From: Amedibacillus dolichus DSM 3991
Lineage (GTDB): Bacteria > Bacillota_I > Bacilli_A > Erysipelotrichales > Erysipelotrichaceae
Assembly: GCF_000154285.1 (NCBI RefSeq)
Contig: NZ_DS483477.1
Location: 186,001 to 250,000 of the forward strand
Direction: 5' to 3'
DNA length: 64,000 nt
This document shows, piece by piece, positions 16,793 to 25,758 of the stretch (position 1 is its first letter; every line of letters begins with the position of its first letter). The notes beneath the pieces were generated by a model. It was not told the DNA's origin, did not search any database, and saw nothing but the letters and a program-made list of their open reading frames with translations. The position numbers were made by a program, and so were the translations under genes.

Positions 16793-17872
16793 ATGAGAAT
16801 GCTGATCGTTACCGGAGGAACCGGAGGGCATATCTATCCGGCAATCGCACTTGCTGATGCCGCAAAGAAACGTTATCAGAATATTGAAATTTTATTTGTA
16901 GGAAATGATGATCGTATGGAAGCTACGGAAATTCCTGCCCATGGTTATGCATTCAAGGGATTACATGCCAGTGGATTGACCGGAAATGTTTTTCGAAAGC
17001 TGAAGGCTCTTGCACTGATGGCAAACTGCTATCGTAAAACCTTTTCTATTTTGAAAGAATTTCAACCGGACATCGTGATTGGCTTTGGTGGTTATGTCAG
17101 TGCTCCTGTGATGCTTGCAGCACATGCAAAGCATATCCCGACGATGATTCATGAACAAAATTCGATTGTCGGTGTTGCAAATAAGGCAGTTGCGGATAAA
17201 ATGGATGCCATCGTTATTTGCTATGAAAAATGCTTTGAGGAATTCGAACGAAAGAAAACACGCTTATTAGGAAATCCAAGGGCAACAAACGCGGAACAGG
17301 CAAGCTTTGATAAGGAGTATTTTTGTTCCTTAGGGCTTTCTCTTGAAAAGCCGTTGATTTTAGTTGTTATGGGTTCTTTAGGATCGACTTCCATCAATGC
17401 GATTATGAAAGATGCTCTTCCTTCTCTTGATGAGAGCTATCAGATTTTATTTGTAACCGGTAAAAATAATGATAAGGAAATCAAGAAGGAATTGCGAAAG
17501 GATAATATTTTTGTTGTTGATTATGTAAAACAGCTTGCGATCATGGAGCATGTGGATTTGATTGTATGTCGTGCTGGTGCGACAACAGCGGCAGAGATTA
17601 CCGCACTTGGAACACCGAGCATTTTGATACCGAGTCCTTATGTTGCGCATAATCATCAATTCTATAATGCAAACGTATTGGTTGAGCATAAAGCTGCATT
17701 TATGATTGAAGAAAAAGATTTGAATGCAGATATATTGAAACAAAAAATTGATTTGGTAATGACAAATGCACAGCTACGTGAAGAAATGAAGAAAAATGCA
17801 TTAGCGTTGGGGAAACCGAATGCCAGTGAGGATATTTTAGACTGGTGCGATGAAATGAAAAAGGTGAAATAA
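16793..17872 (+). CDS. murG: UDP-GlcNAc transferase MurG
   Basis: A 359-residue GT-B enzyme that transfers N-acetylglucosamine from UDP-GlcNAc to lipid I, giving lipid II at the inner membrane face. The N-terminal GGTGGHIYPA loop, IGFGGYVSAP, HEQNSIVGVANK and the C-terminal RAGATTAAEITALGTPSILIPSPYVAHNHQ motif are all hallmark MurG. Start ATG 16793 has AGGAG at 16781-16785. The murB start follows its stop by one base, so the two are coupled. Confidence 0.97.
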   Translation: MRMLIVTGGTGGHIYPAIALADAAKKRYQNIEILFVGNDDRMEATEIPAHGYAFKGLHASGLTGNVFRKLKALALMANCYRKTFSILKEFQPDIVIGFGGYVSAPVMLAAHAKHIPTMIHEQNSIVGVANKAVADKMDAIVICYEKCFEEFERKKTRLLGNPRATNAEQASFDKEYFCSLGLSLEKPLILVVMGSLGSTSINAIMKDALPSLDESYQILFVTGKNNDKEIKKELRKDNIFVVDYVKQLAIMEHVDLIVCRAGATTAAEITALGTPSILIPSPYVAHNHQFYNANVLVEHKAAFMIEEKDLNADILKQKIDLVMTNAQLREEMKKNALALGKPNASEDILDWCDEMKKVK

Positions 17873-17873
17873 A

Positions 17874-18779
17874 TTGGAGAAGCTTATAGAACGATTACGG
17901 CCTTATGCAGATGTAGAGTGCGATGTAAAGCTGTCTACACGTACTACATTTCGCATAGGCGGACCATGTAAATATTTTATTTATCCAAAAAATATGCTAG
18001 GTTTGTTGCGTATTTTGGATATTTTAGAGGAAGCACAGATACCGCGTAAGGTATTTGGAAAGGGCAGCAATATTTTATGCAGCGATGATGCCTATGAGGG
18101 TGCTGTTATCAGCTTGGATCGATATTTTACGGATTTTGTATTTGAAGCTGATGGAACATGTGTTGCGGCAGCTGGTACAAGTATCATACTTTTGGCATAC
18201 GAAGCAATGAAGAACTCCCTAAGTGGTTTGGAATTTGCTAGTGGAATACCGGGAACCGTTGGCGGTGCTGTATTTATGAATGCGGGTGCTTATAAGAGCG
18301 ATATGTCGAAAATCTTAAAAGAAGTTTATGTTTTAAAGGATAAAAGCGTTGTCAGCATGTCGGTAGAGGAATTGGATTATCGCTATCGGCACTCTTTGTT
18401 TCAATCGCATTTCGATTGGATTATCCTTGGCTGTCGTTTGCAATTAACCAAGGGAGATCAAAAGGCCATTCGCGATTTAATGGATTCCAGAAGAAAGCGT
18501 CGTATGGACTCGCAGCCTCTTGACAAGCCATGCGCCGGCAGCATGTTTCGCAATCCGCAAGGGTATCAGGCTTGGGAATTGATTGAGCGTATCGGTTATC
18601 GCGGGAAACGTATAGGCGGTGCGATGGTATCCGATAAGCATGCAAATTTTATTGTGAATGAGGATCATGCAAAAGCAACGGAAATCCTTGCACTTGTTAA
18701 AGAAATACAGCAGGAAGTAAGAAAGCAATTCGGCGTAGAATTGATTACGGAAGTGGAGAAATTTAATTGGAAGAGCTAA
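17874..18779 (+). CDS. murB: UDP-N-acetylenolpyruvoylglucosamine reductase MurB
   Basis: A 301-residue FAD enzyme that reduces enolpyruvyl-UDP-GlcNAc to UDP-MurNAc with NADPH. It has the FAD-binding segment TTFRIGGPCKYFIYP, GKGSNILCSDD, GLEFASGIPGTVGGAVFMNAGAY, the catalytic serine context AGSMFRNP and a C-terminal VEKFNW with glutamate. This is the type II-like short MurB. TTG start at 17874, one base after the murG stop; the ribosome site lies within the murG end. It overlaps divIB by 13 bases. Confidence 0.96.
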   Translation: MEKLIERLRPYADVECDVKLSTRTTFRIGGPCKYFIYPKNMLGLLRILDILEEAQIPRKVFGKGSNILCSDDAYEGAVISLDRYFTDFVFEADGTCVAAAGTSIILLAYEAMKNSLSGLEFASGIPGTVGGAVFMNAGAYKSDMSKILKEVYVLKDKSVVSMSVEELDYRYRHSLFQSHFDWIILGCRLQLTKGDQKAIRDLMDSRRKRRMDSQPLDKPCAGSMFRNPQGYQAWELIERIGYRGKRIGGAMVSDKHANFIVNEDHAKATEILALVKEIQQEVRKQFGVELITEVEKFNWKS

Positions 18780-19549
18780 ACGATCTGCTATACGATGACG
18801 TCGAAGCGAAATACCTTGCCCTGCAGAAAAAAAAGAAGAATCGAAAAAAAAAGAAGCGTCAAAGGCGATTGCTTATTTTAGTAATACTGATTGCTGTAAT
18901 TGCCGTTTATTTTTACAGTGATATTTCCAAGGTCAATGCCCTAAAGGTTTCCGGTAATGTTTTTTACAATGAGGAAGAAATATTAAAAAAGGCAAATCTA
19001 TCTTATGATACTCGTTATATGGTGATGCCGAAATGGTATATAGAATGGAAGCTTTTGAAGGATCCTCTCATTGATGAGGTTCATGTAGAAAAAAAGCTGA
19101 ATGGTTCTATTTCCATTAAGGTCAGTGAGAAAGGAATGCTTGGATATCTGGTGGAAAATGAAGAAAACTATATGCTGATGGAAGATGGAAGCAAAACCGA
19201 GATCGACGAGGATAGGCTTTCTACGATTGTCGATTTCCCGCTTATTAACGGATTTGAGGAGAAAGAGCTAAAGCAGCTTTCTAAAGCTTTTTTCAGTAAA
19301 AAGGACCCGGTAGAGCCAGAGGTTATTTCCATGATTTCGGAAATTGTTCCGTATGCGACCAGCTATGATGAGCACATGGTAAAAATTATTATGTCAGATG
19401 GAAATACGATCTTTACGTCATACGAGTCGATACCTTTGTTGAACAGCTATTTAGATACACTTATGGAATTGAAAAAAGATAAGGCGTGTCTGTGGCCGGA
19501 TATCAATACCGGCAGCATTCAATCCTTGGATTGTTCTACGAAAGAGTAA
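18767..19549 (+). CDS. divIB: Cell-division protein DivIB/FtsQ
   Basis: A 260-residue divisome protein with a short, very lysine- and arginine-rich cytosolic start (about 20-37), one membrane segment (about 38-54), then an extracellular POTRA domain (VNALKVSGNVFYNEEEIL onward) and a beta domain typical of FtsQ/DivIB. It stabilises the FtsL-FtsB complex and regulates septal synthesis. TTG start at 18767 inside the murB end. ftsA and ftsZ are not in this window, so the division cluster is split. Confidence 0.88.
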   Translation: MEELNDLLYDDVEAKYLALQKKKKNRKKKKRQRRLLILVILIAVIAVYFYSDISKVNALKVSGNVFYNEEEILKKANLSYDTRYMVMPKWYIEWKLLKDPLIDEVHVEKKLNGSISIKVSEKGMLGYLVENEENYMLMEDGSKTEIDEDRLSTIVDFPLINGFEEKELKQLSKAFFSKKDPVEPEVISMISEIVPYATSYDEHMVKIIMSDGNTIFTSYESIPLLNSYLDTLMELKKDKACLWPDINTGSIQSLDCSTKE

Positions 19550-19552
19550 AAA

Positions 19553-19581
19553 TTGAAAGTTTTAAGGCTTTTTGATATAAT
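19553..19581 (+). promoter_or_regulatory. Promoter of yloU-yloV
   Basis: TTGAAA (19553-19558), 17 bases, TATAAT (19576-19581), 25 bases before the yloU start, which has AGGAGG. Confidence 0.8.
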
Positions 19582-19605
19582 GATACAGATATAAGGAGGA
19601 GTATT

Positions 19606-19965
19606 ATGTCAATTACAAAGAGTACGCAGTATGGAAATATCAATATTTCTATGGACGCTGTTGCAGCATTAGCCGGTGGCGTTGTTACAGAATGCTATGG
19701 TGTTGTGGGAATGGCATCACAGAAAATCCTTAAGGACGGCATTGCCGAACTTTTGAAAAAAGAGAATTATACAAAAGGTATTGTTGTGCGTAATACAGAT
19801 GAAGGATTAGAACTTGATATGTATATTATTGTTTCTCATGGTGTAAAAATCAGTGAAGTTGTCCGTGAGGTACAGCAGCGTGTAAAATATATGTTAGAAA
19901 AAACACTTGAATTGGATTTCCGACAGGTAAATGTATATGTTCAAGATGTTAAGGTAATGAAGTAG
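19606..19965 (+). CDS. yloU: Asp23/Gls24 family protein YloU
   Basis: A 119-residue single-domain Asp23/Gls24 protein. Typical features are GNINISMDAVAALAGGVVTECYGVVGM at the start, GIVVRNTDEGLELDMYIIVSHGVKISEV in the middle and VREVQQRVKYMLEKTL near the end. The family is associated with envelope homeostasis; the exact function is unknown. It sits directly upstream of the yloV/fakA-like gene (8 bases), a conserved pair in Bacillota. Confidence 0.93.
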   Translation: MSITKSTQYGNINISMDAVAALAGGVVTECYGVVGMASQKILKDGIAELLKKENYTKGIVVRNTDEGLELDMYIIVSHGVKISEVVREVQQRVKYMLEKTLELDFRQVNVYVQDVKVMK

Positions 19966-19973
19966 GTGGTTGT

Positions 19974-21602
19974 ATGACAACAATAAATGGAAAGTTATTT
20001 AAGGAGATGTTGGCTAGTGGTGCCAATCATTTAGCAAATAAATTTCGCGAAATTGACGCACTGAACGTTTTTCCTGTTCCCGATGGAGATACCGGTACGA
20101 ATATGTCGCTCACTTTCAGTGCCGGAGTGAAAGACGCACTTGCATGTAGCAGTGATGATGTTTGTGATATTGCCAAGGCATTATCTAAAGGACTGTTGAT
20201 GGGTGCCCGTGGAAATTCAGGTGTTATTACATCACAAATTTTCAGAGGTTTATACCAAGGGGTAGATGGCATGAAAGAAGTCAATGGTTTTCAGCTTGCC
20301 AATGCCTTAGTAAGTGGTTCTCGTGTTGCTTATAAAGCCGTTATGCGTCCGGTGGAAGGGACGATCCTTACGGTTATTCGTGAGGCAGCGGATTATACAT
20401 ACGCTTATGCGAGTGGAAAAGAAGATGTTAGCTGTTTAGAGGTCATGGAAAAATTGGTAGAAGAAGCTAAGGCTTCCTTAGCACGCACACCGGAGCTATT
20501 GCCTGTTTTACAGGAGGTCGGTGTTGTAGACAGCGGCGGAGCAGGGCTATTAACAATTTTTGAAGGGTTCCTGTCTGCAATGCAGGGAAACATGATTGAA
20601 AAAACAGAAAGTGATGAAACAAGTGAAGGAGTACAAGCTGCTGTTGAAAGTGATGAATTCGGCTATTGCACAGAATTTATCATTCGTTTATCAGAGCAGG
20701 GCTTAACCATCTTTAAAGAAGAAGCTTTAAAGGACGCGTTGGCACGTATCGGAAATTCGATTGTTTGTGTTCAAGATGATGATATTGTTAAGGTTCACGT
20801 ACATACATTAACACCGGGAGAAGCTTTAAATCTCGGGCAGCGTTATGGAGAATTTGTTAAGCTGAAAATCGAAAACATGCAGGAACAGCATGAAAATATT
20901 TTAACGAATGCTCCTGTTGAGAAAAAAGAAGAACAAGCGCCAAAGCAGAAATATGCGATTATTACGGTTGCTGCCGGTGATGGCTTACGTGATATGTTCA
21001 AAGAGCTGCGTGCAGATATCGTAATCAGCGGTGGACAAACGATGAATCCGTCTACGGAAGATTTTGTAGAGGCTATTAAGAAAGTGAACGCTGAAAATAT
21101 CTTCCTATTGCCAAACAATTCCAATATTGTTATGGCAGCACAGCAAGCGGCAATCGTTTGTGAAGATGAAAATGTTCATGTGATTCCAAGTAAGACAATT
21201 CCACAAGGCTTATGCGCATGTATCAATTTCAATCCGGATATTGATTTTGATATGAATGTAACCGAAATGAGTGATGCCTTATCACTTGTAAAAACCGGTC
21301 AGATTACTTATGCCATTAAGGATACAACATTTGAAGGTATGGAAATCAAAGCGGGAGATTACATGGGAATTAAAGAAAAGGATATTGTTCTTTCTATTCA
21401 GGATAAAATGGAAGCTACCCGTCAGCTGTTGGCTCAAATGATTGATGATGATAGCGAAATCGTAACACTTATCTATGGTGAAGATGTTTGTGAAGAAGAA
21501 GCAAATCAAATTGTTGAATATATAGAAAATAACTTTGATGTGGAAGTGGAATTAACGAACGGATCTCAGCCGGTATATTCGTTTATTATCGGTGTAGAAT
21601 AA
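19974..21602 (+). CDS. fakA: DAK2-domain fatty acid kinase ATP-binding subunit (YloV/FakA-like)
   Basis: A 542-residue protein. The N-terminal DhaL/DAK2 domain (1-200) has NVFPVPDGDTGTNM (metal- and ATP-binding aspartates), RGNSGVITSQIFRG and DSGGAGLLTIFEGF. The middle and C-terminal FakA-type domain has ISGGQTMNPSTEDF. FakA with FakB lipid-binding partners phosphorylates exogenous fatty acids for phospholipid synthesis. No fakB is in the window. It forms an operon with yloU and is followed by a terminator. Confidence 0.92.
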   Translation: MTTINGKLFKEMLASGANHLANKFREIDALNVFPVPDGDTGTNMSLTFSAGVKDALACSSDDVCDIAKALSKGLLMGARGNSGVITSQIFRGLYQGVDGMKEVNGFQLANALVSGSRVAYKAVMRPVEGTILTVIREAADYTYAYASGKEDVSCLEVMEKLVEEAKASLARTPELLPVLQEVGVVDSGGAGLLTIFEGFLSAMQGNMIEKTESDETSEGVQAAVESDEFGYCTEFIIRLSEQGLTIFKEEALKDALARIGNSIVCVQDDDIVKVHVHTLTPGEALNLGQRYGEFVKLKIENMQEQHENILTNAPVEKKEEQAPKQKYAIITVAAGDGLRDMFKELRADIVISGGQTMNPSTEDFVEAIKKVNAENIFLLPNNSNIVMAAQQAAIVCEDENVHVIPSKTIPQGLCACINFNPDIDFDMNVTEMSDALSLVKTGQITYAIKDTTFEGMEIKAGDYMGIKEKDIVLSIQDKMEATRQLLAQMIDDDSEIVTLIYGEDVCEEEANQIVEYIENNFDVEVELTNGSQPVYSFIIGVE

Positions 21603-21640
21603 GATGCTCAAAAATACAACAAAATATTTAAAAATAGTAA

Positions 21641-21666
21641 AAGCCTGAAAAGTTCGGGCTTTTTTT
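21641..21666 (+). terminator. Terminator after yloV
   Basis: AGCCTGAA (21642-21649) pairs with TTCGGGCT (21653-21660) including one G-T pair, followed by six or more T. Confidence 0.85.
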
Positions 21667-21733
21667 GCATTGTATAGTATCATGAAGTATCTTAAATCGA
21701 TCGTGTTTAAGTTTTTGGGTGCTTATTTGGTGT

Positions 21734-21898
21734 TTATCTATCCAATTCATTAAAGATACTTTCAATAGTTAATGATAATTTAGTATTTGCTTCCTATGCT
21801 GTATGTGAATAAATCTTAGATGTAACTCTTATACTGCTATGTCCTAGATGAGAAGAAATACTTTTTAAATTTACATTCTTGTAAAGTAGACATAATCT
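21734..21898 (-). pseudogene. Decayed C-terminus of a tyrosine recombinase
   Basis: The minus strand reads LLYKNVNLKSISSHLGHSS and onward through RVTSKIYSHT, then an in-frame stop, EANTKLSLTIESIFNELDR and a final stop. LGHSS is the conserved box of phage and conjugative-element integrases, with the YSHT tyrosine as the expected nucleophile. Everything N-terminal, including the first catalytic arginine, is missing, and the frame carries an internal TAG. It sits in a roughly 700-base gene-poor gap and marks a former integration event; no attachment site could be identified. Confidence 0.8.
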
Positions 21899-22046
21899 TC
21901 AGTTTCTGTTCAAAAGAGTACGGTTATTTTACACTATCTTATAAACAATATTAAAATATAAGTGAAAGAAATATACAAAATAAGAAATGTATTACAAATG
22001 TATATATTTTGAACTCTTTGTCCTATAAAACAAATTTATCAGTTGT

Positions 22047-22160
22047 ATGAAACGAACACTAAGATATTTAAAACAAGATGATGTTTTAGAGGATATTCGT
22101 AATGCTTAAAGAGGATATAGCAAACAAGAAATACTATACAAATTACCAATAGGATTATAA
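22047..22160 (+). pseudogene. Short frame with one internal stop, unknown
   Basis: From ATG 22047 the frame reads MKRTLRYLKQDDVLEDIRNA, a TAA at 22107, then RGYSKQEILYKLPIGL and a second TAA. The residue pattern across the stop looks like one small helical protein interrupted by a nonsense mutation. An ACCAATA/TATTGGT inverted repeat (22145-22174) overlaps its end. I do not recognise it, and it may be chance. The rest of 21899-22361 has nothing that I can support apart from a TATAAT at 22301. Confidence 0.25.
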
Positions 22161-22361
22161 ATAAGAGTATTGGTTTTGCATCTACTAAGTTTCGGTTTTC
22201 AGCTATATTTTATTTTAACAACTGTTAGTAAGTTGGTACTGTTTATGTAAAAATATCGTTAAATATGCAGTTTTTCATGTTCATTCTATTTGATTCATAT
22301 TATAATAAAAACAAAAAAGGGAATATTTTATGAATTAGAAATATGACAGAGAGGGCATAGT

Positions 22362-23675
22362 ATGTTTACGAAAATATTGCGAAAGCTGCATTTTACGAAG
22401 GAAGAGATTAGTTGGATTTTGTATGATATTGGAAATAGTGCGCAGGTATTAACAACCTGTACGGTTATTTTCCCATTGCTTATTGCTAAAATTACACCGG
22501 AGAACAGCAGTGTGTATGTTGGGTGGGCAAACACCATATATGCGATTGTTTTAGCTGTTTTATCGCCGGTCTTAGGAACAGTTGCAGATTACAAAGGTAA
22601 AAAAATGCAAATGTTTAAATTTTTCTTATTTTTAGGAATTGCCGGAGGCTTTGGATTAGCACTACCTTTTATTGACTATAAGGCAGCACTCATTTTGTTT
22701 GTGATTGCTATGCTGGGGTATAATGGCTCCATTATTTTCTATGATGCCTTTATCGTTGATGTATGCGATGATGAGCGTGTGGATAAGGTATCGGCAGCGG
22801 GCTATGCTTGGGGATATATTGGCAGCGTACTTCCTTTTTTGATCTTTATCATTCCATTTGCTATTGTTACCTTGTTTGGAAATGAGCAGGGCAGTGTTAT
22901 GATTGGAAACTTTGAGTTAAGCTATCGGTTAGCTTGTAGTATGACGATGGGAATGGCGGTTTTATGGTGGCTTTTTTATTCACGTCCGATGTTAAAAAAT
23001 GTCAAGCAAAAGCATTATTATGAGCCGGAATCACATTATGTGAAAAAATCATTTGTAAAGCTGTGGAATACTTTTCGCAATGTGAAGAAAAATAAGAATA
23101 TCTTTATGTTTTGTTTATCTTACTTTTTTTATATTGACTGTGTAAATACGGTTATTAAAATGGCAGTAAGTCTAGCTACCGAGATGGGGATCAGTGATGT
23201 AATGAGCTTGGTTGTTGTAATTTTCATCAATATCATTGCCTGTCCGGCATCAATTATCTTCGGTAAGCTTGTCGGTCGCTTTGGTTCTAAAAAAATGATT
23301 TATGCCGGAATTATCGGTTATATCGGAGTTATTGCTAGTGGTGTGCTTATTCAAAGCAATGCTAATTTCATTTGGGTCGTGGCAATTTTAGTAGGATTGT
23401 TTCAAGGAGGTATTCAATCCGTATCAAGAAGCTATTTTGCAAAGCTGATACCGGATAAGGCAGATAGTAATGAATTTTTTGGTTTCTTCTCAGTGTTTTC
23501 TAAATTTTCGGCTATTCTTGGACCGATGTGTGTGTCCGTATTGATTATGCTTACCGGAAAAACACAGTATGGGATATTAGGCTTGATACCCTTGATGATA
23601 TTGGGAGCAATCTTTTTAGCCTTTGTAAAGGATCCGGATAGTGAAAAAGAAATGCTTGCGAAAAATAAAAAGTAG
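22362..23675 (+). CDS. UMF1/Atg22-like MFS transporter
   Basis: A 437-residue membrane protein with about 12 segments. ISWILYDIGNSAQ near the N-terminus, LGTVADYKGKKM (MFS loop 2-3 motif), IIFYDAFIVDV and GGIQSVSRSYFAKLIP are characteristic of the UMF1 family. Family members are annotated as effluxers or amino-acid exporters by analogy with yeast Atg22; substrate unknown. It stands alone, with a TATAAT at 22301 upstream and a terminator shared with the convergent aconitase gene. Confidence 0.87.
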   Translation: MFTKILRKLHFTKEEISWILYDIGNSAQVLTTCTVIFPLLIAKITPENSSVYVGWANTIYAIVLAVLSPVLGTVADYKGKKMQMFKFFLFLGIAGGFGLALPFIDYKAALILFVIAMLGYNGSIIFYDAFIVDVCDDERVDKVSAAGYAWGYIGSVLPFLIFIIPFAIVTLFGNEQGSVMIGNFELSYRLACSMTMGMAVLWWLFYSRPMLKNVKQKHYYEPESHYVKKSFVKLWNTFRNVKKNKNIFMFCLSYFFYIDCVNTVIKMAVSLATEMGISDVMSLVVVIFINIIACPASIIFGKLVGRFGSKKMIYAGIIGYIGVIASGVLIQSNANFIWVVAILVGLFQGGIQSVSRSYFAKLIPDKADSNEFFGFFSVFSKFSAILGPMCVSVLIMLTGKTQYGILGLIPLMILGAIFLAFVKDPDSEKEMLAKNKK

Positions 23676-23683
23676 TAATAAAA

Positions 23684-23711
23684 AGCTCTGCCGATTTGAC
23701 AGAGTTTTTTT
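23684..23711. terminator. Terminator between transporter and aconitase
   Basis: CTCTG (23686-23690) pairs with CAGAG (23700-23704); A-rich on the left and a T run on the right. It serves the + strand transporter and, less strongly, the minus-strand aconitase gene. Confidence 0.7.
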
Positions 23712-23714
23712 ATG

Positions 23715-25643
23715 CTAGGTAGTGCTTTGTTGTAGACGAATAAGATTTAAAGTACCACCAGCCTTTATCGTTTCGATTTCTAAATACGTAAGGTTGTGAT
23801 TCACAAGGAAATGCGTGTTCTTGGTAGTATTGGATACGGTTAAAGGTGTATCCGGGTGTAGATTGTGTAAATTATCAATCATTAGCTCATCGAATTCATC
23901 AATAGCATCATAATCGCTTTCTTCTTGAAAGGTTAGAGGAAGAATGCCGAAATTGATAAGATTCGCACGATGAATGCGGGCAAAACTTTTGGCAAACACG
24001 GCTTTGATTCCTAAATACATCGGAGCAAGTGCCGCATGTTCACGAGAGCTTCCCTGGCCATAATTACTACCGGCAACAATAAATCCTCCATTGTTCGCAA
24101 GGCAGTCATCATGGAAATCGGCTTTTACATTCATAAAAATAAATTCACTGATTTTCTCGATATTGCTGCGATAAGGCAAAACTTTTGCACCGGCAGGAGC
24201 AATATGATCAGTAGTAATGTTATCACCAACCTTAATTATTACTTTTTTATGGATTTCATGATCTAATGGGGTATTGATTGGAAGTGGTTTGATATTTGGC
24301 CCACGAACTACCTTTGTTGTCTTAGCTGTTTCCTCACTTGGAATAAGAATCATGCGATCATCAATGTTCAATGTATTTGGTTCTTCGGGCAATTCGTAAT
24401 CTATCGTACGTGGGTCCACAAGATAGCCGGCAAGTGCACTTGCTGCAGCTGTTTCGGGAGAAACCAAGCAGACCTTAGCACTTAAGGTTCCACTGCGTCC
24501 ATAGAAATTGCGATTGAAAGTACGAAGTGATAAAGCGTTAGAAATAGGAGATTGCCCCATGCCAATACAAGGTCCGCAGGTGCTTTCTAAAATGCGTGCA
24601 CCGGAAGCAATCATAGTTGCTAAACCGCCATTGCTTGAAAGGGTATGCAATACCTGTCTGGAACCACAAGAAATAACAAGGGAAACATTCGGGTCGATCA
24701 TTTTTCCCTTTAAGATATTGGCAACACTCATCATATCTAGGTAGCTGGAGTTGGTACAGCTACCGATAGCAACCTGATCTACCTTAAGACCGGCAACCTC
24801 ACTTACCGTTAAAACATTATCCGGAGAGTGTGGCATGGCAATCATCGGTTCAAGCTTTTCCAAATCCAATTCGATGATTTGATCATAGCAGGCATCATCA
24901 TCGGCAAACAGTTCTTTATAATCTTCTTCACGTTGCTGTTTGCGTAAAAATTCTTTTGTTACCTCATCGCTTGGAAAAATGGAGGTCGTAGCACCTAACT
25001 CGGCTCCCATATTCGTAATGGTTGCACGTTGTGGAATACTGAGGTTTTTTACTCCATCGCCGCTATATTCAATAACTTTACCCACGCCACCTTTTACTGA
25101 CAAAATTTGCAGGATCTTTAAGATAATATCCTTAGAGCTGACACCTTTTGATAAGCGGCCATGCAATCTTACATTGATGATTTCCGGCATTGCCAAATGG
25201 AAGGGTCTTCCGGCCATTGCACAAGCAACATCTAAGCCGCCGGCTCCGATTGCAAGTGCTCCTATGCCTCCTGCTGTTGGTGTGTGTGAATCACTGCCTA
25301 ATAAGGTTGTTCCCGGTTTCGCAAAGCGCTCTAAATGTACTTGATGGCATATTCCGTTTCCAGGTCTTGAAAAAAGCACTCCATGCTTCATTGCTACCGT
25401 TTGCAAATATTTGTGATCATCAGCATTCTCAAATCCGTTTTGTAGCGTATTATGGTCTACATAGCTGATAGATAAATCGGTTTTTACTTGATCTACTCCC
25501 ATTGCTTCGAGCTGAAGATAGGTCATCGTACCTGTTGCATCTTGTGTTAGGGTTTGGTCGATGTGAATAGCAATCGGCTTTGTTCGCTGTAAAGCTCCTT
25601 CACTTAAATGTGCTTGTATAATTTTTTCTGTAATTGTTGGCAT
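23715..25643 (-). CDS. acnA: Aconitate hydratase
   Basis: A 642-residue iron-sulfur enzyme interconverting citrate and isocitrate. It has the shorter layout close to the mitochondrial/IPMI-like group, not the roughly 900-residue AcnA. LLGSDSHTPTAGGIGALAIGAGGLDVA, IGSCTNSSYLDM (first cluster cysteine), ESTCGPCIGMG (second and third) and C-terminal GSNYGQGSSREHAALAP (active-site Ser and Arg) are all intact. The start at 25643 has AAAGGAGGT upstream on the minus strand. It is divergent from citrate synthase across about 115 bases holding promoters for both, so the three enzymes probably form one pathway unit. Confidence 0.93.
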   Translation of the reverse strand: MPTITEKIIQAHLSEGALQRTKPIAIHIDQTLTQDATGTMTYLQLEAMGVDQVKTDLSISYVDHNTLQNGFENADDHKYLQTVAMKHGVLFSRPGNGICHQVHLERFAKPGTTLLGSDSHTPTAGGIGALAIGAGGLDVACAMAGRPFHLAMPEIINVRLHGRLSKGVSSKDIILKILQILSVKGGVGKVIEYSGDGVKNLSIPQRATITNMGAELGATTSIFPSDEVTKEFLRKQQREEDYKELFADDDACYDQIIELDLEKLEPMIAMPHSPDNVLTVSEVAGLKVDQVAIGSCTNSSYLDMMSVANILKGKMIDPNVSLVISCGSRQVLHTLSSNGGLATMIASGARILESTCGPCIGMGQSPISNALSLRTFNRNFYGRSGTLSAKVCLVSPETAAASALAGYLVDPRTIDYELPEEPNTLNIDDRMILIPSEETAKTTKVVRGPNIKPLPINTPLDHEIHKKVIIKVGDNITTDHIAPAGAKVLPYRSNIEKISEFIFMNVKADFHDDCLANNGGFIVAGSNYGQGSSREHAALAPMYLGIKAVFAKSFARIHRANLINFGILPLTFQEESDYDAIDEFDELMIDNLHNLHPDTPLTVSNTTKNTHFLVNHNLTYLEIETIKAGGTLNLIRLQQSTT

Positions 25644-25670
25644 GCATCTACCTCCTTTATCAATGATTCT

Positions 25671-25726
25671 ATTATACACGAAACAGAAAATATTTTCATT
25701 TGATTTTATGAAAATTATGTTATAAT
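25671..25726. promoter_or_regulatory. Divergent promoters for aconitase and citrate synthase
   Basis: On the + strand TTGATT (25700-25705) is followed by an extended -10, TG-T-TATAAT (25718-25726), with a short 15-base spacer. On the minus strand TATAAT lies at 25676-25671 with a weak ATGAAA 17 bases upstream. No clear operator is visible. Confidence 0.6.
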
Positions 25727-25758
25727 TATGAAATAAGTTACAAAAAGGAGGGGATAGT

